From Desulfovibrio sp. (GTDB lineage: Bacteria > Desulfobacterota > Desulfovibrionia > Desulfovibrionales > Desulfovibrionaceae): a stretch of 32,560 nucleotides of DNA. The notes below the pieces were generated by a model. The model was given only the letters and a program-made list of their open reading frames with translations, did not search any database and was not told the DNA's origin. Positions within the stretch are counted from its first letter, which is position 1. Every line of letters begins with the position of its first letter. Shown piece after piece: positions 16,414 to 23,768 of the stretch. Position numbers and translations under genes: made by a program. The DNA is taken from assembly GCA_009773975.1 (NCBI GenBank), contig VSMX01000003.1:1-32560 (forward strand). Direction: 5' to 3'.

Positions 16414-16911
16414 CTAATCCCCAGGCCTGGATAGAGCCGCATAATGGGGCACAAGCGCTGCCCAGGTTTCCTCCAGGTACTGGGGGATCGTCCTTGTCTC
16501 GTCAAACACAGCCAGAAACGATGAATCACCGTTCCAGCGGGGCACCAGGTGAAAATGCAGATGTTCCCTTATGCCGGCGCCCGCGGCCTGTCCCTGGTTG
16601 AGGCCAACATTGATGCCTTCGCAATGAAAATGCTCTTCAAGGATTTTCGCGCTGGCTTTCAAAAGATCCATCAACTCCCCGCTTTCCTGCGCGGTCAGGT
16701 CCTCAAGCTTCATGACGTGCCTGTATGGACAGACCATGATGTGGCCATTGTTGTATGGATATTTGTTCATGATCGCAAAACAGTGCCTGCCGCGGTAAAG
16801 CACAAGTCTTTCGGCGTCCTCGTCCGTTTTGGCCGGGATGCAGAACACACATTCATCGGGTTTTGGCCCAAGGATGTAACTTATGCGCCAAGGTGTCCAA
16901 AGCTGTTTCAT
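16414..16911 (-). CDS. HIT-family nucleotide-binding hydrolase/transferase
   Basis: About 165 residues from ATG 16911 (MKQLWTPWRISYI). It carries the HIT domain: a CVFC zinc-type pair near residue 22, NKYPYNNGHIMVCPYRHV, and the histidine triad EHLHFHLVPRW near residue 120. The N-terminal LWxPWR-x-Y-I segment is typical of the HIT subgroup annotated as Ap4A phosphorylase-like; the exact substrate is not certain. The gene has its own promoter ending nine bases before the ATG and no ribosome-binding site, so its mRNA is predicted nearly leaderless. Its TAG stop starts a sequence resembling the one at the Hsp70-like stop. Confidence 0.92.
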   Translation of the reverse strand: MKQLWTPWRISYILGPKPDECVFCIPAKTDEDAERLVLYRGRHCFAIMNKYPYNNGHIMVCPYRHVMKLEDLTAQESGELMDLLKASAKILEEHFHCEGINVGLNQGQAAGAGIREHLHFHLVPRWNGDSSFLAVFDETRTIPQYLEETWAALVPHYAALSRPGD

Positions 16912-16919
16912 GACAAACA

Positions 16920-16948
16920 ATCATACACCCACGCAAGCCGCCCGGCAA
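16920..16948 (-). promoter_or_regulatory. Promoter of the HIT gene (near-leaderless)
   Basis: On the minus strand TTGCCG (16948-16943), a 17-bp spacer and TATGAT (16925-16920). The predicted start site, about 16913, leaves a leader of about two bases before ATG 16911. Confidence 0.6.
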
Positions 16949-17040
16949 GCGTTGATTTGCGGGCAAGAGGCATTTTTTGGGCAGTATTTGATACCTGGCA
17001 GCATAAAAATCCGGGTTCCAAATACCCTGATATGCGGTTT

Positions 17041-17175
17041 TCACCAGCAAGTTCCCTTGTGGTTCCAGACCTCGGCCGTCAGGCCGGACAAGCCCGCACC
17101 CCGCGCTCCCGGGCGGGGTATCAGACGCGGGCTCAAAACGCAAAGCCCTGAAGGACTTTGCTACCAATCTGGTTA
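17041..17175. repeat. Dispersed intergenic element, copy B (longest)
   Basis: Positions 17041-17120 match copy C (reverse strand, 28918-28997) at 64 of 80 positions with no gaps. The two ends match copy A. It contains CGGCC-GTCA-GGCCG (17073-17086), ACCCCGC/GCGGGGT (17098-17119) and a GCAAAG/CTTTGC hairpin near 17140-17161. Its right end includes the TAA stop of the DHH-CBS-nucleotidyltransferase gene. Confidence 0.85.
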
Positions 17176-19857
17176 TTCCTTGTGATGATTTTTGTCCTTT
17201 TCCGCTTCCGCCTTGCGGGCGGCTTTCGCGGCCACGGCCATCTGCGCCTTGGCTGTTGGCGCCTGGCCGTCCAGTTTGGCATCCAGGGCCGCCTTGAGCG
17301 CAATGGCAAAGGCCGGCCCGGGGGTGAGCCCGAGCCCGCGCAAATCGTCGCCGTTAATATCGGCCTTTTCATGCCGCCAGTGGGTTATGTGGCGCGAAAT
17401 GTTTTTTTCCAGCGCAGGATTATCGCAAATTGCCATGAGATAAAGCAGGCTTTCCAGCGAAAGCGGCGCCAGCATACAGCAAAATTCACTGATTTTCGCG
17501 CCGCGGCTTTCCTCCTTTTTTTGCCAGGCCAGCAGGCGCGGGCGCAGCTTGCGGATAATCTCCCTCTCCCTTAGCAGCATATTTTTATTGGCCGGCGCAA
17601 AGCCAAGGCGATCATAATTGTGCGAGGTGTCGGCATAGCTCAGGTTGTGGTTGAGAGAAAGAAAATAAACGACCCAGGGTTCGGGCTCATCCTCGCTCCA
17701 GAGCATCTTGTGCCAGCCAAGCACCTTCCGGGTTTGCTGCAAAATTTCGGCGCGCTGGGGCGTAAGGGCCAGGTTGCGGCCCAGGGCCGGCAATACCCCG
17801 AGATCATCCAGACGGATCAGGCATTTTGCTCCATATTCTTCCTCGCAAATATGCCGAAACTCGTTGAAAACCCTTTGGGGCGAAAGTTTTTCCAGCAGAT
17901 TCAGAGGCAGGATATTGCGAATCAGTTTTTCCGTGCCCGGGCCGATGTGAAACTGGTAGCGCTGTTCAAAACGGGCCGCCCTGAGAGCGCGGGTTGGGTC
18001 TTCCACAAAGCTCAGGGTATGCAGGACGCGGATGACCTTGTCCTGAATGTCGCGGCGGCCGCCAAAAAAATCTTCAAGTTCGCCGGGAGGGTCGCAGTCC
18101 AGGCGCACGGCCAGGGCATTGATCGAAAAATCGCGCCGGAAAAGATCCATCTTGATCGAGGAAAGCTCCACAGTAGGCAAGGCAGCGGGATATTCGTAAT
18201 ATTCGAGCCTGGCTGTGGCCACGTCAACATGACATTCACTGCCTTCGTCATTATGGTAGATGACAATTGAAGTCAGGAATTTCTGGTGTTCGCGCACCCG
18301 ACCGCCAAGTTCGGCGGCAAGCGCCCGGGCAAAGCCTATGCCGTCGCCTTCGACCACAAGGTCTATATCCTGGTTGGAGCGGCCAATCAGCAAGTCGCGC
18401 ACAAAGCCGCCCACGGCGTAGACGGGCAGCTTGAGCTTTCTGCCCAGATTGCCCGCGAGTTCAAGAATGCGGCGGGTTTCGGGCAAAAGCCTGCCATTCA
18501 TCAGCTTGCGCACATTGCGTGGCCTGGAATTCTTTTTCTGCAAATCTTCAAGCTTGCCGGAGCCGCTGGCAAAGACATTGATAAGGTCCGTGCGGGTTAC
18601 CACGCCGCTTACCGCGCCTTTTTCAACAATGGGCACAAGGCGCTGGCGCCCCGCGACAATGACCCTGGCCAGATCCCTGATGCCGGCGCGGGGCGAAAGC
18701 GTTTCCACGCGCCTTTTCATGTATTCGGCCACAATTTCACGGCCAAGGCCGTGGGCATTTGCCCTGGCCGCTGTCTGGGCATCCAGCAGGCCGCAGCAGA
18801 CGCGTGTGCCGGGTTTGAATACGGGAATGGCCTTGAGGCCGAAATGCAGCATCAGCTCATCAGCCTCGCGGATTGTCGCTTCCGATTCCACGCCAATGGC
18901 CGGCGCTGACATGTATTCGCGCGCGGTTTTGGCTGGCTGGCCCTGTTGCTCAAGCGAGTTGACGATAATATCGCGAACCTCCGTGATCATTTTGCCGCGC
19001 ACCGAGGCCGAGGCAGCGTAACTGTGACCGCCGCCGCCAAGCTTTGCGCAGACATCGCCCACATTCACGGCATCGTTGCGGCTTCTGGCCACAACCTGGA
19101 TGCGGTCGCCCATCCGGCCAATGGTGAAAAGGACGGTAAATTTTTCCATTTCCATGAGCTGGTGGGCAAGATAGGCAAAATCACCAAGATAATTGTCCAG
19201 GCTGGTTTCGGCCAGAACAACGGGTACATCGTTGATGACGTATGTCCGGGCCGATTCCATGAGGCTGTTCAGAGCCTGGATATGCATGCCCGTGAGCTGG
19301 TGCGAGGCCATTTCATTGATTCCGTTGACGTCCATGCCCTGGCCCAGAAGCCATGCCGCGGCCAGAAAATCGTCCCGGGTGGTGGATGAATAGGTGAAAG
19401 AGCCCGTATCCGCATAAATGCCAAGCCCAAGAAAGGTCGCTTCTTCTCCGGTCAGGACAATGCCGCGTTTTTCGAGTTCCGCGCAGAGCAGGCTGGTTGA
19501 AGCGCCCACGCTTGCGACAACGGTTTTGGGCGACTGGACGTCATCCCCGGAATCGGGATGATGATCCCAGATTTCAATCTCCAGGCCCTCGCGTTCAAGC
19601 AGGGGGGCAATGTGGCGCAGGCGTCCTTTCTGGCGCGTATCGACAAGCACAAGGCGGTCAATTTCAGCCCAGGGGATTTCGGCCGCTTCCATAAAATTGT
19701 AGCGCTGCCTGTCCAGATTGTTGTAAACCTTTTGCAGGCTTTTTTCCTGGGTGCCGGGAAACAGCAGGACATTGTCGTCATGCAGGCGCCGCGCGGCGAG
19801 CATGGCGGCAAAGGCATCGAAATCGGCATTGGCGTGTGCTGTGATGAGGGTGCTCAT
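17173..19857 (-). CDS. DHH/DHHA1-CBS-CBS-tRNA nucleotidyltransferase fusion
   Basis: 894 residues, three modules. Residues about 1-310 are a DHH phosphoesterase: HANADFDAF at 8-16, VDTRQKGR, WDHHP near 98, and DHHA1 motif GGGGHSYAAS near 275. About 315-440 are two CBS domains (AREYMSAPAIGVESEATIREAD; VVTRTDLINVF). From about 470 on is a class II poly(A)/CCA nucleotidyltransferase: YAVGGFVRDLLIGRSNQDID, with the catalytic Asp pair in DIDLV, RRDFSINALA and EDPTRALRAARF. The last module adds A or CCA to tRNA 3' ends; the DHH part could hydrolyse small oligonucleotides or cyclic dinucleotides. Such fusions occur in deltaproteobacteria. The ATG overlaps the xerC/D-type stop by four bases. An Ala/Lys-rich tail ends the protein. 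Confidence 0.92.
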   Translation of the reverse strand: MSTLITAHANADFDAFAAMLAARRLHDDNVLLFPGTQEKSLQKVYNNLDRQRYNFMEAAEIPWAEIDRLVLVDTRQKGRLRHIAPLLEREGLEIEIWDHHPDSGDDVQSPKTVVASVGASTSLLCAELEKRGIVLTGEEATFLGLGIYADTGSFTYSSTTRDDFLAAAWLLGQGMDVNGINEMASHQLTGMHIQALNSLMESARTYVINDVPVVLAETSLDNYLGDFAYLAHQLMEMEKFTVLFTIGRMGDRIQVVARSRNDAVNVGDVCAKLGGGGHSYAASASVRGKMITEVRDIIVNSLEQQGQPAKTAREYMSAPAIGVESEATIREADELMLHFGLKAIPVFKPGTRVCCGLLDAQTAARANAHGLGREIVAEYMKRRVETLSPRAGIRDLARVIVAGRQRLVPIVEKGAVSGVVTRTDLINVFASGSGKLEDLQKKNSRPRNVRKLMNGRLLPETRRILELAGNLGRKLKLPVYAVGGFVRDLLIGRSNQDIDLVVEGDGIGFARALAAELGGRVREHQKFLTSIVIYHNDEGSECHVDVATARLEYYEYPAALPTVELSSIKMDLFRRDFSINALAVRLDCDPPGELEDFFGGRRDIQDKVIRVLHTLSFVEDPTRALRAARFEQRYQFHIGPGTEKLIRNILPLNLLEKLSPQRVFNEFRHICEEEYGAKCLIRLDDLGVLPALGRNLALTPQRAEILQQTRKVLGWHKMLWSEDEPEPWVVYFLSLNHNLSYADTSHNYDRLGFAPANKNMLLREREIIRKLRPRLLAWQKKEESRGAKISEFCCMLAPLSLESLLYLMAICDNPALEKNISRHITHWRHEKADINGDDLRGLGLTPGPAFAIALKAALDAKLDGQAPTAKAQMAVAAKAARKAEAEKDKNHHKE

Positions 19858-20762
19858 GTCTTGTTGCGGGGATGGAATTGATGATGGATTTGCCGCAGGC
19901 GCATGGCCTGGACATGGGTATAGATTTCCGTGGCCGCCACATCGGCATGGCCAAGAAGAATTTGCACCGTGCGCAGATCCGCTCCTCCTTCCAGAAGGTG
20001 GGTGGCAAAGGAATGCCTGAAAGTGTGGGGGGAAATCGGCCGGCGGATGCCGGCTTCAAGCGCGTATTTTTTTACAATTTGCCAGACATATTGCCTGGTC
20101 AGGCCGTTGCCGCTGCGGTTGAGAAAGAGTTTTTTGCTGGCTGGCTTGAAGAGGGGACGAAATTTTGCAATGTATTCCGAAAGCAATTTCTGGGCAACGG
20201 CATGCAGGGGCACAACGCGCTCTTTCGAGCCCTTGCCGATTACCCGCACAAGGCCTTGCTGCAAATCGAGATTTGAAAGATCGAGGCTGCATAGCTCGGA
20301 CACGCGCAAGCCGGAAGCATAGAGCAGTTCCAGCATGCAGCGGTCGCGAAAGCCGCCGCGATCTTCCATCAGGGGCATTTCCAGCAATGTGGCCATTTCC
20401 TCCTGGCTCAGGACTTCTGGCAAATGCATGGGCAATTTGGGGTTGCCCATGTTTTTTGTGGGATTATCTTTTAAAAGACCTTCATCAATTGCAAAATCAA
20501 AAAAAGAGCGCAGGGCCGAAAGACGCCTGGCCTGGGTGCGTGCGGTAAGGCCGCGATTGCGCTGCCAGGCAAGAAACAGAAATACATCCTCCTCGCCGGG
20601 AAAGGCCAGGGAACCCTGGCTGGCTTCGTTCCAGAATTTCAGAAAGCTGCCTATATCTTGAAGATAGGCAATTACAGTCTGGCGCGACAGCCCCTGCCGG
20701 GCAAGCAGCACATGCCCCCAGGGCTGTGCCAGACCTTCGAGACCGCTTTTTTCCATGGGCAT
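19854..20762 (-). CDS. XerC/XerD-type tyrosine recombinase
   Basis: 302 residues. An N-terminal SAM-like core-binding domain (LSRQTVIAYLQDIGSFLKFW) precedes the catalytic domain. All catalytic residues are visible: R153 (ASGLRVSEL), K180 (GKGSKER), H246 and R249 (SPHTFRHSFATHLL), H272 (LLGHAD) and nucleophile Y281 (EIYTHV). Length and motifs fit chromosome-dimer-resolving XerC/XerD rather than a phage integrase; I cannot separate XerC from XerD by eye. ATG 20756 is an alternative start and may be preferred, because the -10 box (20773-20768) would put the transcript start near 20761. No ribosome-binding site is seen. It is coupled to the DHH-CBS-nucleotidyltransferase gene. Confidence 0.93.
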   Translation of the reverse strand: MPMEKSGLEGLAQPWGHVLLARQGLSRQTVIAYLQDIGSFLKFWNEASQGSLAFPGEEDVFLFLAWQRNRGLTARTQARRLSALRSFFDFAIDEGLLKDNPTKNMGNPKLPMHLPEVLSQEEMATLLEMPLMEDRGGFRDRCMLELLYASGLRVSELCSLDLSNLDLQQGLVRVIGKGSKERVVPLHAVAQKLLSEYIAKFRPLFKPASKKLFLNRSGNGLTRQYVWQIVKKYALEAGIRRPISPHTFRHSFATHLLEGGADLRTVQILLGHADVAATEIYTHVQAMRLRQIHHQFHPRNKT

Positions 20763-20767
20763 ATTCT

Positions 20768-20776
20768 ATTATAGCA
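20768..20776 (-). promoter_or_regulatory. Extended -10 promoter of the xerC/D-type gene
   Basis: On the minus strand TGC-TATAAT (20776-20768) is a perfect extended -10. No clear -35 is present at 16-18 bp. The predicted start near 20761 falls at the ATG 20762 or five bases before ATG 20756. Confidence 0.6.
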
Positions 20777-20782
20777 TTTTGT

Positions 20783-20806
20783 CTTTGGAAATACCTATTT
20801 TCAAAG
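20783..20806. promoter_or_regulatory. Inverted repeat in the xerC/D-folK divergent region
   Basis: CTTTGGAAATA (20783-20793) and TATTTTCAAAG (20796-20806) form an 11-bp dyad with one mismatch and a two-base centre. It sits just upstream of the xerC/D -10 box, a natural operator position. The 9-mer GGGCATATT flanks it as a direct repeat at 20757-20765 and 20806-20814. Confidence 0.5.
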
Positions 20807-20814
20807 GGCATATT

Positions 20815-20961
20815 ATGCCGGCTCCGCCGCTTGAAGCGGAACTGGCCGAATCGGCGCCGCCGGCAGGTGTATATTGCCTCGCCAGCGGCATTTGCGAAAA
20901 AGATGAAAATGTATATATTTGCGATGAACAAGTTTTTGCAATACTGCGGATAACTGTATGA
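20815..20961 (+). CDS. Possible small protein (48 residues) upstream of folK
   Basis: ATG 20815 follows AAAGGG at seven bases and opens a 48-codon frame starting MPAPPLEAELAESAPPAG and ending EQVFAILRITV. Its TGA overlaps the folK ATG by four bases, the same ATGA coupling used by true gene pairs here. Two Cys (VYCLASGIC) and one more (YICDE) are notable. No family is recognised. It could be a genuine coupling leader peptide or small protein, or chance. Confidence 0.45.
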   Translation: MPAPPLEAELAESAPPAGVYCLASGICEKDENVYICDEQVFAILRITV

Positions 20962-21464
20962 ACCCAGAACGTATTCAGGTCTTTCTTTCGCTCGGATCGA
21001 ATTGCGCGGGAGCGCGGCAAATGCTGGCAAGGGCGCGGGAAGCGATTGCGGCCTTGCCAGGAGCGGGCATTATTGCAAAATCGCCGGTTTATCTTACTGA
21101 GCCTCAAGGCTATTCGGAACAACCCTGGTTTTCCAACCAGGTTATCGCCCTGGCCGTGGCTGAAAACTGGCGCCCCCCAGCCTTGCTTACCGCCCTCCTG
21201 GCCATTGAAAATTCCCTGGGCCGCAAACGCGACCTGGCCTTGCGCTTTGGGCCGCGCAAGATTGATATTGACCTGCTGCTTTTTGGCGATGAAAAAAGTT
21301 CGGACCCCGACTGCGTTATCCCCCATCCGCGAATGCTGGAACGAGCTTTTGTGCTCTGCCCCCTGCTGGACATTGCCCCGCAAATCAATATCGGGGGACG
21401 CCCGGCTTCGGACTGGCTGGCTGCTCTGCCCTACAAAAAAGCCGGGGAAAAAATCTGGCAATGA
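20958..21464 (+). CDS. folK: 6-hydroxymethyl-7,8-dihydropterin pyrophosphokinase (HPPK)
   Basis: 168 residues with HPPK motifs in order: VFLSLGSN near the N-terminus, SPVYLTEPQGYSEQPWFSNQV (pterin-binding region), IENSLGRKR, FGPRKIDIDLLLFG (Mg/ATP Asp pair D-x-D) and IPHPRMLERAFVLCPL. It transfers pyrophosphate from ATP to 6-hydroxymethyl-dihydropterin in folate synthesis. The ATG overlaps the stop of the small upstream ORF and its own TGA overlaps the start of the DprA-like gene, so three frames are chained. Confidence 0.96.
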   Translation: MNPERIQVFLSLGSNCAGARQMLARAREAIAALPGAGIIAKSPVYLTEPQGYSEQPWFSNQVIALAVAENWRPPALLTALLAIENSLGRKRDLALRFGPRKIDIDLLLFGDEKSSDPDCVIPHPRMLERAFVLCPLLDIAPQINIGGRPASDWLAALPYKKAGEKIWQ

Positions 21465-23152
21465 AAATATCTGCCGCGACCCTTTCTCTTTTGGCTCTGG
21501 ATGAATATACCAGCCAGCAGCGCAAAAACGGGCAGTCAGCCGCGATTTCCCGCGCCCACTTTTATGATCGTGTTTATACGGAAAAATCCGGAAAGGATGT
21601 TTTGGAGCAATGCGGCAAGGATGGCCATCTTGCGCCCTTTGCGGACAATATCGGCAAGATTTTTTTCGGCAAGCCAAAAGAGCGGGGCGAAGCGGAAAAA
21701 ATTCTGGGCGCGGAAGCCTGCAAGGTTTTCAAGGCCCTGGCAAAGGCGGTCGATGGCATTGTTTCGATATTTGACGAGGAATTCCCTTTTGTTGATATTC
21801 CGGATTCAGCTGCCCAGGACAGGCCATTTTTGTTTTTCTACCGCGGCGATCTCGCCCTTCTGGATCAAGTTGACAAAAATGTCGCCCTGGTCGGCCTTGT
21901 TGATCCCCCGGAAGAAATCAGGCAAAGAATAGATGTCCTTGTGCCCCGTCTTGTGGCCGCGGGCGCAAATATCGTAAGCGGGCTGGCAAAAGGATGCGAT
22001 CAGGCCGCGCATGAGGCCTGCCTGCGCGCCGGCGGCAAGGCAATCGCCATTTTGCCGTCGCCCCTTGACCGCATTTATCCACGGGAAAATGCCAAACTTG
22101 CCCGTGAAATCGTAAAATGCGGCGGTTTGCTTTTGAGCGAATACTACAGGGCGCCGCTTGAGGACTGGGAATTCTCCCGCAGGGCTATAAGCCGCGACAG
22201 GCTGCAGGCCATGTTTGCATGCAGCATTATCCTGGCCGCAAGCCATGAGCCGGGAACAAGCCAGAAAAGTTTCGGCCAGCAGGGGGAAAAAAGCGTCAAA
22301 AGGCAGAGCCGGGATTGCGGTTCGTGCCATGCCATGGAAAAGGCCAGGGACTACAAGCGCCGGCGCGTTGTGCTTTATGATGCGAACAACGACAAGGACA
22401 AGGCTTGCCTTGCCTTGAACAGGCAATATTTTGATTTCAATGAAAGCCTGCTGATTAAAGACCTCGCCTTTATCGCCCTGGCTGACCCCGCAAATGATGA
22501 TTTGGAGAAATTGCTGGGCGCAGTGGCTGAAAATGGCAAGGACGATCTCGCGGAAAATATGCCCGAAGGCGGGGAGGCGGCCAGCGCAAATTGTCCTGAC
22601 TGCGATGACGCGCCGGGCGGCGAAGACAATTTTGATGATTCCTGTTCGCAAATCCCGGCCGAAATTGAAGCGGCAGGGTATGTCGATAACCCTGATCCTG
22701 GCGAATATGCGGATTCCTTCAGCTATGAAGATTATTCCCAGGAGGAATTCACGGAACAGGACGCGAGCCAGGAGTATGACGATTTTCCAGGGCCGGCTGA
22801 AGACCGGGAAGCATATTCGGACGACCGATCTTCTCCCCCAGGTGTCCGGTCCTGCAAACCGTCAGGGCCTTTCTGGGGCAAATCTGCGGCAGGGCAGGAA
22901 ACCGGAAAAATTCCACCACCTGCGGAAAACAGCAAGGACAGTGAAAGTTCCGGCAAGGAAGATGCGCCCAGCCAGTCGTTGCTTATGCTGGATGGCGTGC
23001 CGGCCGGCATGGAAAGCCACAAAAGGAAAAAAGCGCCAGCTTCCGGCCGGGAAGAGAAAAAATCTTCCGAGCCGGCGGACGAGGTGCGGGAAAAGCGCAA
23101 AAAAGGCAAAAAGCGCGCCCGGATCAGGGAAGATCAATTTCGGCTTTTTTGA
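21461..23152 (+). CDS. DprA-like Rossmann protein with long charged tail
   Basis: 563 residues. About 115-325 resembles the DprA/Smf Rossmann fold: YRGDLALL, VALVG (141-145), IVSGLAKGCDQAAHEACL (about 171-188; DprA has SGLARGID-x-AAH), ILPSPLDRIYPREN, and GGLLLSEY. After that DprA normally has a Gly-rich GSxT segment; here there is an insert (QKSFGQQGEKSVKR) and then CGSCHAMEKARDYKRRRVVLYD. Residues about 360-500 are strongly acidic and low in complexity, and the last 60 are Lys/Arg-rich. DprA loads RecA on incoming single-stranded DNA; this variant may not do that. No winged-helix C-terminus is seen. It is coupled by ATGA to folK. Confidence 0.82.
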   Translation: MKISAATLSLLALDEYTSQQRKNGQSAAISRAHFYDRVYTEKSGKDVLEQCGKDGHLAPFADNIGKIFFGKPKERGEAEKILGAEACKVFKALAKAVDGIVSIFDEEFPFVDIPDSAAQDRPFLFFYRGDLALLDQVDKNVALVGLVDPPEEIRQRIDVLVPRLVAAGANIVSGLAKGCDQAAHEACLRAGGKAIAILPSPLDRIYPRENAKLAREIVKCGGLLLSEYYRAPLEDWEFSRRAISRDRLQAMFACSIILAASHEPGTSQKSFGQQGEKSVKRQSRDCGSCHAMEKARDYKRRRVVLYDANNDKDKACLALNRQYFDFNESLLIKDLAFIALADPANDDLEKLLGAVAENGKDDLAENMPEGGEAASANCPDCDDAPGGEDNFDDSCSQIPAEIEAAGYVDNPDPGEYADSFSYEDYSQEEFTEQDASQEYDDFPGPAEDREAYSDDRSSPPGVRSCKPSGPFWGKSAAGQETGKIPPPAENSKDSESSGKEDAPSQSLLMLDGVPAGMESHKRKKAPASGREEKKSSEPADEVREKRKKGKKRARIREDQFRLF

Positions 23153-23155
23153 AAT

Positions 23156-23179
23156 CCGGCTTTTGAAAAGCGGCCTTTT
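23156..23179 (+). terminator. Weak intrinsic terminator after the DprA-like gene
   Basis: GCTTT/AAAGC (23159-23163 and 23167-23171) with two extra C-G pairs across a bulge, followed by CCTTTT. It lies between two convergent genes and overlaps the stop of the minus-strand gene. The stem is short, so confidence is low. Confidence 0.35.
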
Positions 23180-23765
23180 ACCTTAGCCAGCTGTCCAGGC
23201 ATGGATACTTGCCGTTTGTTGAAAGCATTCCACAGGAATTGATGCCCAAATCAATGCCCCGGCGATGCAGTTTTGCCAGACGCCCCTCGAAAAAGGCGCA
23301 AAAGCTGTTCATGTACAAAACAGTCTCCACCGTTTCACGTGATACATAATCAGGGTGGCGCCCATTTGCGACCACGCCAAGATAGGCATTGAGCGCTTGC
23401 GCAAGCTCCTGGGCATCCATTTCGGGAGACAGGTTCAGGCGGCCCTTGCGCCAGTGGGCAGCCCGGAAATCGGCATAGGCCAGAAAGGAAGATTTGGCCA
23501 TTTCATCGGCCAGGGCCGAAAGATCATCCGCGCAGTCATTGGCGCCCTGGCGGACGAAGATGGCGCACCATTGCGAAAGAGCCTCGATTACAGCCCTTGC
23601 CGAAATAGCCCGTTCGCCCCCAAGCCGAAATTTTTGCGGCGCTTTCAGTCTGGCGCATGCCTGATTCCAGGAAACGACAAAAGGCCTGTAATCCTGGGCC
23701 GCGCAAGGCGGAGTTGTGGGCAGAAAAACTGTCAGCGCAATCAGGATTGCCGCAAGCCTGTGCAT
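23178..23765 (-). CDS. Secreted Cys-containing protein of unknown function
   Basis: 195 residues. A signal peptide (MHRLAAILIALTVFLPTTPP, then CAA/QD) predicts export. The mature part has six Cys spread along it (QACARL, QWCAIF, NDCADD, SFCAFF, NSCGM, YPCLD), suggesting up to three disulfides in the periplasm. It is helical in character and ends LDSWLR. No family is recognised. GGAG (23776-23773) precedes the ATG at good spacing, and the gene starts three bases after the upstream stop, so it is the third gene of the GTPase operon. Confidence 0.75.
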   Translation of the reverse strand: MHRLAAILIALTVFLPTTPPCAAQDYRPFVVSWNQACARLKAPQKFRLGGERAISARAVIEALSQWCAIFVRQGANDCADDLSALADEMAKSSFLAYADFRAAHWRKGRLNLSPEMDAQELAQALNAYLGVVANGRHPDYVSRETVETVLYMNSFCAFFEGRLAKLHRRGIDLGINSCGMLSTNGKYPCLDSWLR

Positions 23766-23768
23766 GGC

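Noticed and set aside
17005..17030. T-arm-like GGGT-7-ACCC sequence suggesting a tRNA
   Set aside because: No acceptor, D or anticodon stems can be built around it.
16853..17167. A 104-codon minus frame upstream of the HIT gene
   Set aside because: It runs through dispersed element B and the HIT promoter, and overlaps the HIT start out of frame.
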